Below, piece by piece: positions 50,561-59,417 of a DNA stretch of 64,000 bases. The notes under the pieces were generated by a model. It did not search any database. It had not been told where the DNA came from and saw nothing but the letters and a program-made list of their open reading frames with translations. The stretch spans positions 62,001 through 126,000 of the forward strand of contig DASWCZ010000023.1 of NCBI GenBank assembly GCA_036395755.1, given 5' to 3'. This DNA comes from Gp7-AA6 sp036395755 (GTDB lineage: Bacteria > Acidobacteriota > Thermoanaerobaculia > UBA5066 > Gp7-AA6). The position numbers were made by a program, and so were the translations under genes. Position 1 is the stretch's first letter. Every line of letters starts with the position of its first letter.

Positions 50561-53323
50561 TGGCCTGACGTCCACCAAGATGGTTCGCCACATTTTCACC
50601 GGGATTCCATTCTTCGTTGCCGGGCGGAAGTGAGAGCTTCGCACGGCGTCGAGGACGACCGTGTCGATTCCATTGCGGCCGCCGATGCCCTTCTGCACGC
50701 GGGCGTCGGACACGCTTCCCTGCTCGTTGACGAGCACCAGGATCACGACACGGCCGGAGATCTTCTGCTGACGCGCCATGGGGGGATAGTTGATTCGCGG
50801 AGGAGAAAGGAGAGCCGGCTCGACGACTCCGGGACCGGGACCGACGAGATCACCGCGAGCGACTTCCGGCTCGGGGGGCGCGGCCGCCTGTGACGCCGCT
50901 TCCCGCGGCGCGGCAGCCGCCTTGTCGCGGGAAGCAATTGTCTCCGCGGGCTCGCGCGACGCCGGGGCCAGGACGGCCTCCGTCGGTTCGGGTGGCGGCG
51001 ACGTCAGGGCCGGCGCCGAAGTGGGCTCGACGCGCGCAACGACGACCGGATTGATTCGCGCGGGAACCGCGGTCGGAACGGCCGCCGATCTCGGTAGGGC
51101 GGTCAAACGCGAGGCCGACATCTCGACTGCCTTCTGGTTCTTCGCTTCGAGCCGCTTCGCGGCGAGCTGGCGCTGGACTTCCTGCTCGACCGTCCGTGCG
51201 ACGGGCGTCGGAGGGAACGCCGCAGGAGTGATTTCGACCGCAACCGGAACGGCCTTCGGCGCCGGGGCGGGCGTGACGGCGCTCGCGGGAGCGGGTGCCG
51301 GGCTCTTCCGGGCGAGGAGGACCGCGAGAAAAACGCCGATCGCGACGACCGCGGCCATCCCGATGTAGAGCGGCGCGCGTCCTTTCTTCTCCGACTCGAT
51401 CCGGGCGGGTGAGAAAGATCCGAAGACGCCGGCTTCCCCGGCCGGCCCGGCAACCGGCGAGCCGGTGGCCTCGGAGACGGATCGCGGCGCGGGCGCGATC
51501 CCGGCCGAGACCTCGGCGACGGGGACGGCTTCGCGGGCCGCCGGAATCGGAGCCGCGGCGGGAGCACGCGCGGCTGCCTCCGACCGAAGCTCGGCCGCCG
51601 AGGCGCGGGCTTCCCGAAGCCGGTCGAGATAGATCGCGAGATCGGCGGCGCCCGGAGCGGGCGAGTACGAGTAGAGAACGGATTCGAGGTCGCGGAGCAT
51701 CTCCGAGCCGGTCGCGTAACGATTTTCCGGCTCTCGGGCGAGCGCCTTCAGCACGACCGCATCGAGAGCGGACGGAACGTCGGGATTGACTCGCGACGGA
51801 GGCTCGACTTCCGCCTTCCGGACGAGCTCGAGGACCACCAGGTCGGAGTCGCCCCGGAACAGCCGCTCTCCCGTCAACATCTCGTGAAGAACGGCGCCGA
51901 GCGAGAAGAGATCGCTCCGATGGTCGATCGGTTTTCCCCAGGCCTGCTCGGGAGACATGTACTGAAGCTTTCCCTTGAGCGAGCCGCTCTCGGTCTGCGA
52001 CACCTTCCGATCCGCCTTTGCGATACCGAAGTCGCAGAGCTTGATCTCTCCTTCGTGCGAAATCAGGATGTTCTGAGGGGAGACGTCGCGGTGAACGATG
52101 TGCAGCTCTTCTCCCTTTCCATCGCGACGTCGGTGCGCGTAATCGAGCGCGGAGGCCACCTTGCCCGCGACGTACGCGGCGAGAGAAACGGGCAGCGGTA
52201 GATCCACCTCGCGCCCGGCGCGGAGAATCGTCTTCAAATCGGTTCCCTCGACGTACTCCATCGCGATGAAGTAGCCGCCCGCCTGGATCTTCCCGAGGTC
52301 GTAGATGTGGACGATGTTCGGATGGTTCAGCTGCGCCGCGAGCTTCGCCTCGTCGGCGAACATCGTGATGAACTCGTCGTTGTCCGCGATGTGCGGCAGG
52401 ATCTTCTTGATTGCGACGATCTTCTGGAAGCCTTCCACGCCGGTGCGGCGCGCGCGAAAGAGCTCGGCCATGCCGCCGCTCGCGATCTTCTCCAGGACCT
52501 CGTACTGGCCGAACCGGTCGGGCCCCTCCGGCGCGACCGCCTCCCGCGGCTCGGCGCGGCGCGACGCCGTCACTTCAACGGCCGGCGGCGGAGTCGCCGG
52601 CTCGGCGGGCTTCGCGCGCGGGACTCGGGTGCCGAGCGTTTCCGTGAGCATCCGGTCGATGTCGGCCCTGCTGCTGGAGGACCGGCCGCGGTCAAAGGGT
52701 GGAGGCGTTGCGGGGCGGGCCGCGGAGCGCACGCCGGAAAGCGTGTCGCGGAGGCGCCGCTCGATTTCCTCGTCGGCCGACGGCCGCGGGGGCGTCGGCG
52801 GTCGAGGCGCAGTGGGCTTCCGAGCGCCTTTTTCAGGCGCCTTCTGAGCTTCGGGTCCGCTCTCTCTTCCGAACTCTTCCAGAAGGTCGGAGAAGATGTC
52901 CGACGAGGTGAGCGAAGCGGTCGGGATCTTCATCGTCTTCGCGCCGCGGCCCGAGGCGTCGAGAGCGGACCGTACGGCGGCGAGCAGCGCCTGGTCGGTA
53001 AACGGTTTGGGGACGATCTCGAACGCCCCGATCTTCTGGGCGTCCGCTTTCGTATTGGAGCCGGAATACCCCGCCGGCAGCAGCACGATCGGAGGGGCGT
53101 CGAGCCGAGCCTTGTTGCGGATGTCGCGGATGACATCGGTCGGCGAAAGGCGCGGCAGCCTGCCGCAGAGCAGGACGACGTCGAACCGCGATGGGGCGAA
53201 AGCGGCCAGGCCTTCCTCGCCGTCGCGAGCCTCGGTCACCTCGAATTCCGGCGGGCCGAGCAGTGAACGCACGCGGTTGCGGTCCCGCTGCTCGTATTCG
53301 ATCAAAAGTACGTTTTTTGCCAT
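50558..53323 (-). CDS. pseudo-receiver / Ser-Thr protein kinase / TM / TonB fusion
   Basis: 921 residues from ATG 53323. Residues 1-125 are receiver-like (KNVLLIEYEQRD...VVLLCGRLPR...IVPKPF), with Cys where the phospho-Asp should be, so not phosphorylatable in the usual way. A disordered Pro-rich region (~130-265) precedes a full kinase domain (~272-553): GGMAELFRA loop, AIKK, HRDVSPQN (~409-416), DFGIA, SPEQAWG. Then an Ala/Pro region, one membrane helix (~651-671), a periplasmic Pro/Ala stalk and a C-terminal TonB domain (PPRINYPPMARQQKISGRVVILVLVNEQGSVSDARVQKG...). It could couple cytoplasmic phosphorylation to outer-membrane energisation. No exbBD lies nearby. Divergent from yebC. Confidence 0.9.
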   Translation of the reverse strand: MAKNVLLIEYEQRDRNRVRSLLGPPEFEVTEARDGEEGLAAFAPSRFDVVLLCGRLPRLSPTDVIRDIRNKARLDAPPIVLLPAGYSGSNTKADAQKIGAFEIVPKPFTDQALLAAVRSALDASGRGAKTMKIPTASLTSSDIFSDLLEEFGRESGPEAQKAPEKGARKPTAPRPPTPPRPSADEEIERRLRDTLSGVRSAARPATPPPFDRGRSSSSRADIDRMLTETLGTRVPRAKPAEPATPPPAVEVTASRRAEPREAVAPEGPDRFGQYEVLEKIASGGMAELFRARRTGVEGFQKIVAIKKILPHIADNDEFITMFADEAKLAAQLNHPNIVHIYDLGKIQAGGYFIAMEYVEGTDLKTILRAGREVDLPLPVSLAAYVAGKVASALDYAHRRRDGKGEELHIVHRDVSPQNILISHEGEIKLCDFGIAKADRKVSQTESGSLKGKLQYMSPEQAWGKPIDHRSDLFSLGAVLHEMLTGERLFRGDSDLVVLELVRKAEVEPPSRVNPDVPSALDAVVLKALAREPENRYATGSEMLRDLESVLYSYSPAPGAADLAIYLDRLREARASAAELRSEAAARAPAAAPIPAAREAVPVAEVSAGIAPAPRSVSEATGSPVAGPAGEAGVFGSFSPARIESEKKGRAPLYIGMAAVVAIGVFLAVLLARKSPAPAPASAVTPAPAPKAVPVAVEITPAAFPPTPVARTVEQEVQRQLAAKRLEAKNQKAVEMSASRLTALPRSAAVPTAVPARINPVVVARVEPTSAPALTSPPPEPTEAVLAPASREPAETIASRDKAAAAPREAASQAAAPPEPEVARGDLVGPGPGVVEPALLSPPRINYPPMARQQKISGRVVILVLVNEQGSVSDARVQKGIGGRNGIDTVVLDAVRSSHFRPATKNGIPVKMWRTILVDVRP

Positions 53324-53421
53324 CTGAAGAGTCAGGTGTCGCTGGAAAAGGCAGTTCGATGATACGGCATCACCGCTGAAAAACCAATGAAGGACGGGGG
53401 TTTCCGCGTTCGCGCGGACCA

Positions 53422-53427
53422 TATAAT
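53422..53427 (+). promoter_or_regulatory. TATAAT -10 box for yebC-ruvC operon
   Basis: Perfect TATAAT in a G+C-rich setting, 24 nt before the yebC ATG. The -35 region is weak (GGTTTC at 17-nt spacing). Confidence 0.45.
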
Positions 53428-53451
53428 TCGCGCCGGAGTTATCGAGAGCGC

Positions 53452-54183
53452 ATGTCCGGCCACAGCAAGTGGAGCACGATCAAACACAAGAAGGGCGCAG
53501 CCGACGCGAAGCGCGGGCGCCTCTTCACGAAGCTCATTCGCGAGATCACGATGTCCGCGCGGCTGGGCGGCGGATCCGCCGAAGCGAATCCCCGACTGCG
53601 CAAGGCGATCGAGGACGCAAAGGCGGTGAACATGCCCGCGGAGAACATCAAGCGGGCGATCCAGCGGGGCACGGGGGAGCTTCCCGGAGTCACGTACGAA
53701 GAGGTGACCTTTGAGGGCTACGGCCCGGGAGGCGCCGCGATCCTGATCGAAGCGATGACGGACAACAAGAATCGCACCTTGCCCGAGATCCGCACGATCT
53801 TCTCCAAGCACGGCGGGAACCTCGGCGAGTCGGGCTCGGTCAGGTTCCTGTTCCAGAAGAAGGGCTACATCGCGATCGAAAAGGAGAAGGCGACGGAAGA
53901 CGACGTCATGGAGGCTGCGATCGAGGCGGGCGCGGAAGACGTGTCCTTCACCGACCAGCACCACGAGATCCAGACGGCTCCGGAAACGTTTCCGCAGGTC
54001 AAGGCGAAGCTCGAAGAGAAAGGGCTTCCGATTGCGATCGCCGAGGTCTCGATGATCCCGACAACCGAGGTTCCGCTCGACCAGCGCAAGGCGGAGCAGA
54101 CCATGAAGCTGATGGAGGCGCTGGAAGACCACGACGACGTCCAGAACGTCTGGGCAAATTTTGACTTCGAAGAGGCGAGTTGA
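53452..54183 (+). CDS. yebC: YebC/PmpR family protein
   Basis: 243 residues: MSGHSKWSTIKHKKGAADAK, GRLFTKLIREITMSARLGGG, NMPAENIKRAIQRG, YEGYGPGGAAILIEAMTDNKNRT and LGESGSVRFLFQKKGYI. Historically called a DNA-binding regulator; recent work on family members points to relief of ribosome stalling at proline-rich sequences, which would suit a genome encoding so many Pro-rich proteins (inference). Precedes ruvC, a common arrangement. Confidence 0.95.
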   Translation: MSGHSKWSTIKHKKGAADAKRGRLFTKLIREITMSARLGGGSAEANPRLRKAIEDAKAVNMPAENIKRAIQRGTGELPGVTYEEVTFEGYGPGGAAILIEAMTDNKNRTLPEIRTIFSKHGGNLGESGSVRFLFQKKGYIAIEKEKATEDDVMEAAIEAGAEDVSFTDQHHEIQTAPETFPQVKAKLEEKGLPIAIAEVSMIPTTEVPLDQRKAEQTMKLMEALEDHDDVQNVWANFDFEEAS

Positions 54184-54667
54184 GAGCCTGATCACGCTGG
54201 GCCTCGACCCGGGCATCTCGGCCACCGGCTACGGCGCCGTCGTCTCCGATCGGGGTTCTCTCGCGCTCGCGCGCTGCGGCGTCTGGCGTCCACCCGACGG
54301 GCTCTCCCTCTCGAGCAAGCTCTACTTCCTTTCCGAAAAGCTCCTCGCGCTCTTGGACGAGCTGCGGCCCGCCGCGGTGTCCATCGAGACCGTCTTCGCA
54401 GCGAAGAACGTCTCGTCGACGATGAAGCTCTCGCATGCGCGCGGAGTCCTGCTCGCCGCCGCGGCACGATTCGACGTCCCGGTCTTCGAGTACGAGCCGC
54501 GTCTCGTCAAGAAGGCGATCGTCGGGTACGGACACGCGGAGAAGCCGCAGGTGCGCGCGATGGTCCTCGCTCTCCTCGCCCGTCCGCGCGATCGCGTTCC
54601 TCTCGACGCCGCGGACGCGCTCGCCGTGGCGATCTGCCACCTTCACGCGCGGCCGCCGGGCGCGTGA
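54161..54667 (+). CDS. ruvC: Holliday junction endonuclease RuvC
   Basis: 168 residues. Catalytic acids are in LGLDPGISATGYG, VSIETVFAAKNVSST, and the PLDAADALAVAICH pair (D-x-x-D). Also MKLSHARGVLLAAAA and YEPRLVKKAIVGYGHAEKPQV. Cleaves Holliday junctions with RuvAB (not in the window). The TTG at 54161 lies inside yebC (23-nt overlap); a CTG at 54188 would start closer to the conserved core and cannot be excluded. Confidence 0.93.
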   Translation: MTSKRRVESLITLGLDPGISATGYGAVVSDRGSLALARCGVWRPPDGLSLSSKLYFLSEKLLALLDELRPAAVSIETVFAAKNVSSTMKLSHARGVLLAAAARFDVPVFEYEPRLVKKAIVGYGHAEKPQVRAMVLALLARPRDRVPLDAADALAVAICHLHARPPGA

Positions 54668-54689
54668 GTTGCTATCATCACAGGGTCTC

Positions 54690-55508
54690 ATGTCCTTCCA
54701 GGGCTCCCTGCGCGAACTCCAGCTCCCCGACGTCATTCAGCTGGTATCGGCTTCCGGGAAGACCGGCAAGTTCACCCTCGTCCGCGGCGAGGAGCGGGGC
54801 ACCCTCTTCCTGAAGCAGGGGCGGATCATCCATGCCGAGGTGGGTGACCTCTCCGGCGAAGAGGCGGTCCACGTCCTCGCCTCGTGGTCGTCCGGAGAGT
54901 TCCAGTTCTTGCCGGGAGCGGAGAGCCTGGTCGTCTCCATCCACAAGTCGAACGCGCGCCTTCTCATGGAAGCTGCACACCAGCACGACGAGTGGCGGGT
55001 GCTGTCGCGAAAGGTCCCCGGCCTCGACTTCGCGCCAACCCTCGCCTCGGCCGAGGCAGGGCGGCCCGTCACGCTGTCGCCGATCGAGTGGAGCCTGATC
55101 GTGCGGATCGACGGAAAGAAGACCGTCCGCGAGCTCGCGCGCGAATCGGGTTCTTCCTCCTTCGAGGTCGCAAAGCTCCTCTATGGCCTCGTGACCGCGG
55201 ACCTGGTTGTCATGCAGCCGCCGCGGCGCGAACGGACGCCGTCGGGTCCGGGTGAGGAGAAAAGGATCCTGGAGATCCTGTGCATGCGCATCCAGCAGGA
55301 GGCGGAGCTCGCTCTTGGAGAGGAGAGCCCGCCGGCGCTCCAGCGCGCATACCGCCGCGCCCTCGCCCAGATCGAGCGGGGCGCCGGCCTCGAAGCGCTC
55401 CGCGCGCTGGTCTCCGAGACCGAAAAGGCGATCTCCTCCCGACGCGGCGCCGCTCCCAGCAAGGCTTTTCAGGAAAAGATGCCCGTGCTCCTCCAGCCGA
55501 AGGCCTGA
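54690..55508 (+). CDS. DUF4388 (PATAN-like) protein
   Basis: 272 residues from ATG 54690. N-terminal DUF4388: MSFQGSLRELQLPDVIQLVSASGKTGKF..., GTLFLKQGRIIHAEVGDLSGEEAVHVLASWSSGEFQF. A winged-helix-like middle (SLIVRIDGKKTVRELARESGSSSFEVAKLLYGLVTADLV) and a helical C-terminus follow. Such proteins are common in Acidobacteriota and Deltaproteobacteria, often with two-component or gliding systems; mechanism unclear. Starts 23 nt after ruvC. Confidence 0.82.
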   Translation: MSFQGSLRELQLPDVIQLVSASGKTGKFTLVRGEERGTLFLKQGRIIHAEVGDLSGEEAVHVLASWSSGEFQFLPGAESLVVSIHKSNARLLMEAAHQHDEWRVLSRKVPGLDFAPTLASAEAGRPVTLSPIEWSLIVRIDGKKTVRELARESGSSSFEVAKLLYGLVTADLVVMQPPRRERTPSGPGEEKRILEILCMRIQQEAELALGEESPPALQRAYRRALAQIERGAGLEALRALVSETEKAISSRRGAAPSKAFQEKMPVLLQPKA

Positions 55509-55523
55509 GCCGACTCGATCTCC

Positions 55524-56759
55524 TTGCGGCACGTCGCGGCGGCCTTTCTCCTCGTCACCGCGGTCGCCGCCTCTGCGGCCGCACAGACGGTCCCGCCCGG
55601 TCCGACGCCGACCCCCCCTGCCGGCACCGTGGTCGGGACCCCGGTTCCCGCGATCACGCCGGCGATTCTCGAGCCCCCGACCGAGCCGGAAATGACGGGG
55701 ATCGTGCCGGACGTGAACTTCTATCTGCCCGAGGGACGGGCCGACATCCGCCTCCTGAAGCCGATCCGGAACTCTCTCTTCGAGAGCCAGATCAACTACA
55801 ACTTCGTCTCCGGCGACATCTCCGCCTTCCTCCGCTACAAGTACTACGGACGCCGCGCGACCTCGACGTTCAGCTTCTTCGACTCGATCGAGTTCGAGGA
55901 GCTGGAGCGGTTCTCCAACGAGTTCTCGCGGACCCGCGGCGGCCTCTACCTGCAGCGCCGGCCGATCAACTATTACAACCGCCTCTACGGGCTGTTCGAG
56001 TTCGACCGGCTGACGTTTTCGAAGCCGGTCGACCATCCCGACGCGAACCGGACGAACCTCTACGTCAAGTTCGGCTATCAGTTCGGGACTCCCTCCGACG
56101 AGCGGTCGAACGCGCTCGTCGGCGAGGCGCGCGACCGGATCCTGAACCTGTTCACGGCCTATCGCGAGATCGGGCCGAAGGGGCGCGGATTGTCGGTCGC
56201 GGCGACCTACGGGTTCGACTTCCTCGGCGGAGACTACCGATACGTCAAGGCGGAGATGGAAGGTCTGCAGGCGATCTCGCTTGCCCATCGGAATCGCCTG
56301 GTGGTGCGGCTCCACGCGGGGTACTTCCCGTACAAAAAGACGGTTCGCGAAGAGTTCGACCCGCAGATCGGCACGCCTTTTTCCATTCCGAGGTACGAGC
56401 TCTTCCGGCTGGACGGCCGGCAGGAGCTGAAGGCGTACCGGGGAACGGAGCGGGGCCCGAACGAGACGCACCTGACGACGGAGTACGTGCTGCCGGTATT
56501 CATCGACGAGAGCCGCCGCTTCCTGGGCCTCCAATGGAACAGCCTCTACGCGATCGGATACGCGGGGGCGGGGAACGTCGGCAACGAAAAATCCATCTAT
56601 ACCCGGATCCGGGACTACAAGGTCGACGCGGGCGTGGGCTTCGAAGCCTCGCTCTCCTGGCGCAGCTACCGGGCCCTTCTGGGCGCCCTCGCAGCCAAAA
56701 CGGTCGTCAACGGGGTGGGGGGCCCGAGACTGCTGATCACCTTGCGGACGTACCGGTAA
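55524..56759 (+). CDS. predicted outer-membrane beta-barrel protein (Omp85/surface-antigen-like)
   Basis: 411 residues. Signal peptide (AAAFLLVTAVAASAAAQ), a Pro-rich segment, then alternating amphipathic strands rich in Tyr/Phe/Arg (INYNFVSGDISAFLRYKYYG, RNRLVVRLHAGYF, FLGLQWNSLYAIGYAGAGN, DAGVGFEASLSWRSYRALLGA). The last strands resemble the bacterial surface-antigen/Omp85 barrel fold, but there are no POTRA domains and the family is not certain. The TTG start has no good ribosome-binding site and may be coupled to the upstream gene 15 nt away. Confidence 0.7.
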   Translation: MRHVAAAFLLVTAVAASAAAQTVPPGPTPTPPAGTVVGTPVPAITPAILEPPTEPEMTGIVPDVNFYLPEGRADIRLLKPIRNSLFESQINYNFVSGDISAFLRYKYYGRRATSTFSFFDSIEFEELERFSNEFSRTRGGLYLQRRPINYYNRLYGLFEFDRLTFSKPVDHPDANRTNLYVKFGYQFGTPSDERSNALVGEARDRILNLFTAYREIGPKGRGLSVAATYGFDFLGGDYRYVKAEMEGLQAISLAHRNRLVVRLHAGYFPYKKTVREEFDPQIGTPFSIPRYELFRLDGRQELKAYRGTERGPNETHLTTEYVLPVFIDESRRFLGLQWNSLYAIGYAGAGNVGNEKSIYTRIRDYKVDAGVGFEASLSWRSYRALLGALAAKTVVNGVGGPRLLITLRTYR

Positions 56760-56837
56760 CTGCCCGCGGACGCCGGCCGGCTGCGCCGGAGAGTGGGGCT
56801 TACCGCTCAAGGCGAACGGCTTACGGGCCGAAAACGT

Positions 56838-56866
56838 TTGGCGATCCGAGCTTTTCGGCTTATTCT
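56838..56866 (+). promoter_or_regulatory. candidate promoter for the OmpA-family gene
   Basis: TTGGCG, 17-nt spacer, TATTCT; start predicted near 56873, with AAAGGAG and ATG at 56914 downstream. The rest of the 154-nt gap holds only a small GC hairpin near 56776. Confidence 0.4.
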
Positions 56867-56913
56867 ATTCGGCACAACTGATTTCTCCCCCGGCCAGTTC
56901 GAAAGGAGCATTC

Positions 56914-58269
56914 ATGAAGGTAAAGCGTTGCGCGCTCCTCGCCCTCCTTGTTTGTGTGGCGGCCGCAACCGCCTCGGCGCAGATCGCTCCGAACAACCAG
57001 GGGGACATCGGCCTCTTCACGATGCCGACGGCCGACAGCCCGCCCGCGGGACAGCTGACGCTCGGGCTTTACGGCTGGAAGGAGCAGCTCGTCGCGGGAG
57101 ACCTTCCCACCGATGCGCCCTTCGAGACGCGCCTCTACTCTCATTGGGCCGGAGAGGGCTCGATCGGGTTCGGCCTGACGAATCATTGGTCAGTCTTCCT
57201 CTCCGCGGGCGCGGACCGCTTCGAGTCGCGCGGCGGGTGGCGGGGAGGCGTCGTCAACGGTCTCCAGTTTCGCAATGCGTTGAGCAGCGACGAGGGCCGG
57301 AAGGTTCGCATCGGCACGAAAGTGAACTTCATCTCCGAAGCGGATCCCGACCTGCGGGTCGCGGCTTTCGTGGCCGCCCACGTCCCGGTCAGCAATGCCA
57401 CGATCCGACAGGACGAGCAGGGGATCGTCGCCGATCAGGTCAATTCGCGGCGCGCCGATTGGGAGTGGGGAGCGGTGGTCACGAAAGGCATCTTCAGCGC
57501 GCTCGGCAGCTACACGCTCTCGGGCCGGCACGATCTCGACATCCGGGCCTCGAACATTCTCCGCTTCGGCGTCGGCGTCGACGTGCCGATCGTGCCGTTC
57601 TTTCACCTGATCGGCGAGCTCGACCGCAACATCTACGACGGCGGAGATTTCCCCGCCAAAGATTACTCGCTCGCTTACCTCGGCGGACGTTTCTGGCTCG
57701 GGCACTCAGGCGTCGCGATCTCGGCCGCGGTGAATCTGAATTTGGACGAGATCGCGGAAGTCGGATGGGGACCCGCCCCGGCCGCCGGGTTGATCGGCAT
57801 CACGTATGCCCCCTGGCCACCCCCGCCCCCTCCCCTGGTCATCGTGCCGCCTCCTGCCCCCCAGGTCGAGGAAGTGGTTCCGGAGGCTCCTGCCCCGCCT
57901 CCCCCGGCCCCGGCGCCGCGAGCGACGACGGACGAGATCCTTTTCGACGCCGGCAGCGCGCGCCTGACCAACATTGCCAAGGCGATCCTGGACGGGGTCG
58001 CTCTGAGGATGAAGAACGACCTCAACTCGACGGCGGTCATCACGGGCTATTCGGACAACCTCGGCTCGCCCGAGTCGAACCTCGAGATCTCCCGCCGGCG
58101 CGCGGACGCGGCGAAGGAATACCTCGTCACCCGCCACGGAATCGATCCGGGACGGATCTCTACCCAGGGGAAAGGCTCGCTGGAACCGGCCTACGATAAC
58201 TCGACTGCCGAGGGTCGCGCGAAAAACCGGCGCGCTTTGATCGTGGTGACGTTAGTCTCCGGTACGTGA
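56914..58269 (+). CDS. OmpA family outer-membrane protein
   Basis: 451 residues, ATG with Shine-Dalgarno GAAAGGAG. Signal peptide (CALLALLVCVAAATASAQ), a ~280-residue barrel-like domain (SVFLSAGADRFESRGGWRGG, KVNFISEADPDLRVAAFVAAHVPVS), a Pro-rich hinge (PWPPPPPPLVIVPPPAPQ), and a C-terminal OmpA domain (DEILFDAGSARLTNIAK, VITGYSDNLGSPESNLEISRRRADAAKEYLV, GKGSLEPAYDNSTAEGRAKNRRALIVV) that binds peptidoglycan. The peptidoglycan-contact Asp and Arg of NxxLSxxRA-like SNLEISRRRA and GRAKNRR are present. It anchors the outer membrane to the wall. Confidence 0.93.
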   Translation: MKVKRCALLALLVCVAAATASAQIAPNNQGDIGLFTMPTADSPPAGQLTLGLYGWKEQLVAGDLPTDAPFETRLYSHWAGEGSIGFGLTNHWSVFLSAGADRFESRGGWRGGVVNGLQFRNALSSDEGRKVRIGTKVNFISEADPDLRVAAFVAAHVPVSNATIRQDEQGIVADQVNSRRADWEWGAVVTKGIFSALGSYTLSGRHDLDIRASNILRFGVGVDVPIVPFFHLIGELDRNIYDGGDFPAKDYSLAYLGGRFWLGHSGVAISAAVNLNLDEIAEVGWGPAPAAGLIGITYAPWPPPPPPLVIVPPPAPQVEEVVPEAPAPPPPAPAPRATTDEILFDAGSARLTNIAKAILDGVALRMKNDLNSTAVITGYSDNLGSPESNLEISRRRADAAKEYLVTRHGIDPGRISTQGKGSLEPAYDNSTAEGRAKNRRALIVVTLVSGT

Positions 58270-59417
58270 GCCGCGAGGCACGGGACAGCTCTCCAAAGCC
58301 CCCTCCGCCGGAGGGGGCTTTTTTGACTCCGCCGCCGGCGGCCCGGCCGGAAGAAGCGCTTCCGCCGCGGAGCGCCGGGCTCGCCGTCGTCGCCGCGGCC
58401 GCGGCGGTCGCGCTGCTCTACTACGGCCGTCACCTCTTCGTGCTCGTGGCGTTCGCCCTCTTCCTGTCTTTCGCGATGCGCCCCTTCGTTTCGCTGCTCG
58501 AGCGCGCCCGAGTGCCGCGGGTCATCGCGATCCTCCTGCTGATCTTCCTGCTCGTCGGCGCGGTGGTCCTGCTCGTCATCAACGTCACGGCGCAGGCGAA
58601 CGAGCTGTATCAGCAGCTCCCCCGGTATCAGCTCCGGATCCGCGATCTCGTCGCGAACCTCATGGACTTCGTCGACCGGGTCCGCGAGAGGATGGGAAGC
58701 ATCCTGCCCCAGGAACGGGGCGGCGGGGTGCGTGAGGTGAAGATCTCGGAGTCTCCGCTCGCGACCACCCGGGCGTTCCTCGAGAAGATCGGCGCCACGC
58801 TCTCTTTCGTCCTCTACGCGGCCGCGGTCCCGTTCCTGACCTTCTTCATGCTCAAAGACCGGGAGAAGTTCGGACGCGTCATCGAAGGCATGTTCGCCCG
58901 CAGCCGGCGGTTCGGAAACGTCGACGTCACCGGCGCCATCTCCCAGAAAATGACTTCCTACGCGCTCGGGCTCTCGTTCGTCATGCTGATCATGGCGTCG
59001 GCGACGACGGTCGCCCTCATGATCCTGCGCGTGAACTACTACTACCTGCTGGGGCCGCTGGCGGGACTCGCCATCCTGGTTCCGTACGTCGGCGTTCTCT
59101 TCTCGACGATCCCGGCGGTCGCCGTCGCTTACTTCCAGTTCGACACGGGCAAGGCCCTGATCGTGCTGATCGTCTACACAGGCCTCCAGTTCCTGGAAGG
59201 AAACGTGCTCACGCCGTTCATCGTCGGCGGCAAGGTGCGCCTCTACCCGCTCACCATCATGATCGCTTTCCTCTTCTGGGGCTCGGTGTGGGGAATTCCC
59301 GGCGCGATGCTCGCCGTACCGCTCACGTCGGCGATCAAGGTGGTGTGCGAACACGTCCGCGGATGGGAAGGGGTCGCGCGCCTGCTCGGCGATCCGGATC
59401 CTCCGCCCCGGGTCTAA
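58266..59417 (+). CDS. AI-2E family transporter (PerM/YdiK-like)
   Basis: Up to 383 residues with a Pro-rich cytoplasmic N-terminus and eight membrane helices: LLYYGRHLFVLVAFALFLSFAMRPFV, VPRVIAILLLIFLLVGAVVLL, FFMLKDREKFGRV, LLGPLAGLAILVPYVG and EGNVLTPFIVGGKVRLYPLTIM. The family includes Na+/H+ antiporters and putative AI-2 exporters; substrate unknown. The GTG at 58266 overlaps the OmpA stop, but a terminator hairpin lies inside this N-terminal part, so a TTG at 58323 placed just after it is a real alternative start (364 residues). The stop TAA is overlapped by the ftsX stop on the other strand. Confidence 0.88.
   Translation: MSREARDSSPKPPPPEGAFLTPPPAARPEEALPPRSAGLAVVAAAAAVALLYYGRHLFVLVAFALFLSFAMRPFVSLLERARVPRVIAILLLIFLLVGAVVLLVINVTAQANELYQQLPRYQLRIRDLVANLMDFVDRVRERMGSILPQERGGGVREVKISESPLATTRAFLEKIGATLSFVLYAAAVPFLTFFMLKDREKFGRVIEGMFARSRRFGNVDVTGAISQKMTSYALGLSFVMLIMASATTVALMILRVNYYYLLGPLAGLAILVPYVGVLFSTIPAVAVAYFQFDTGKALIVLIVYTGLQFLEGNVLTPFIVGGKVRLYPLTIMIAFLFWGSVWGIPGAMLAVPLTSAIKVVCEHVRGWEGVARLLGDPDPPPRV
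58295..58324 (+). terminator. intrinsic terminator after the OmpA gene, inside the next reading frame
   Basis: 12-bp perfect stem AAAGCCCCCTCC / GGAGGGGGCTTT with loop GCC, ending in six T. It lies 26 nt past the OmpA stop. The 3' arm GGAGGGGG could also act as ribosome-binding site for the TTG at 58323. Confidence 0.85.
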
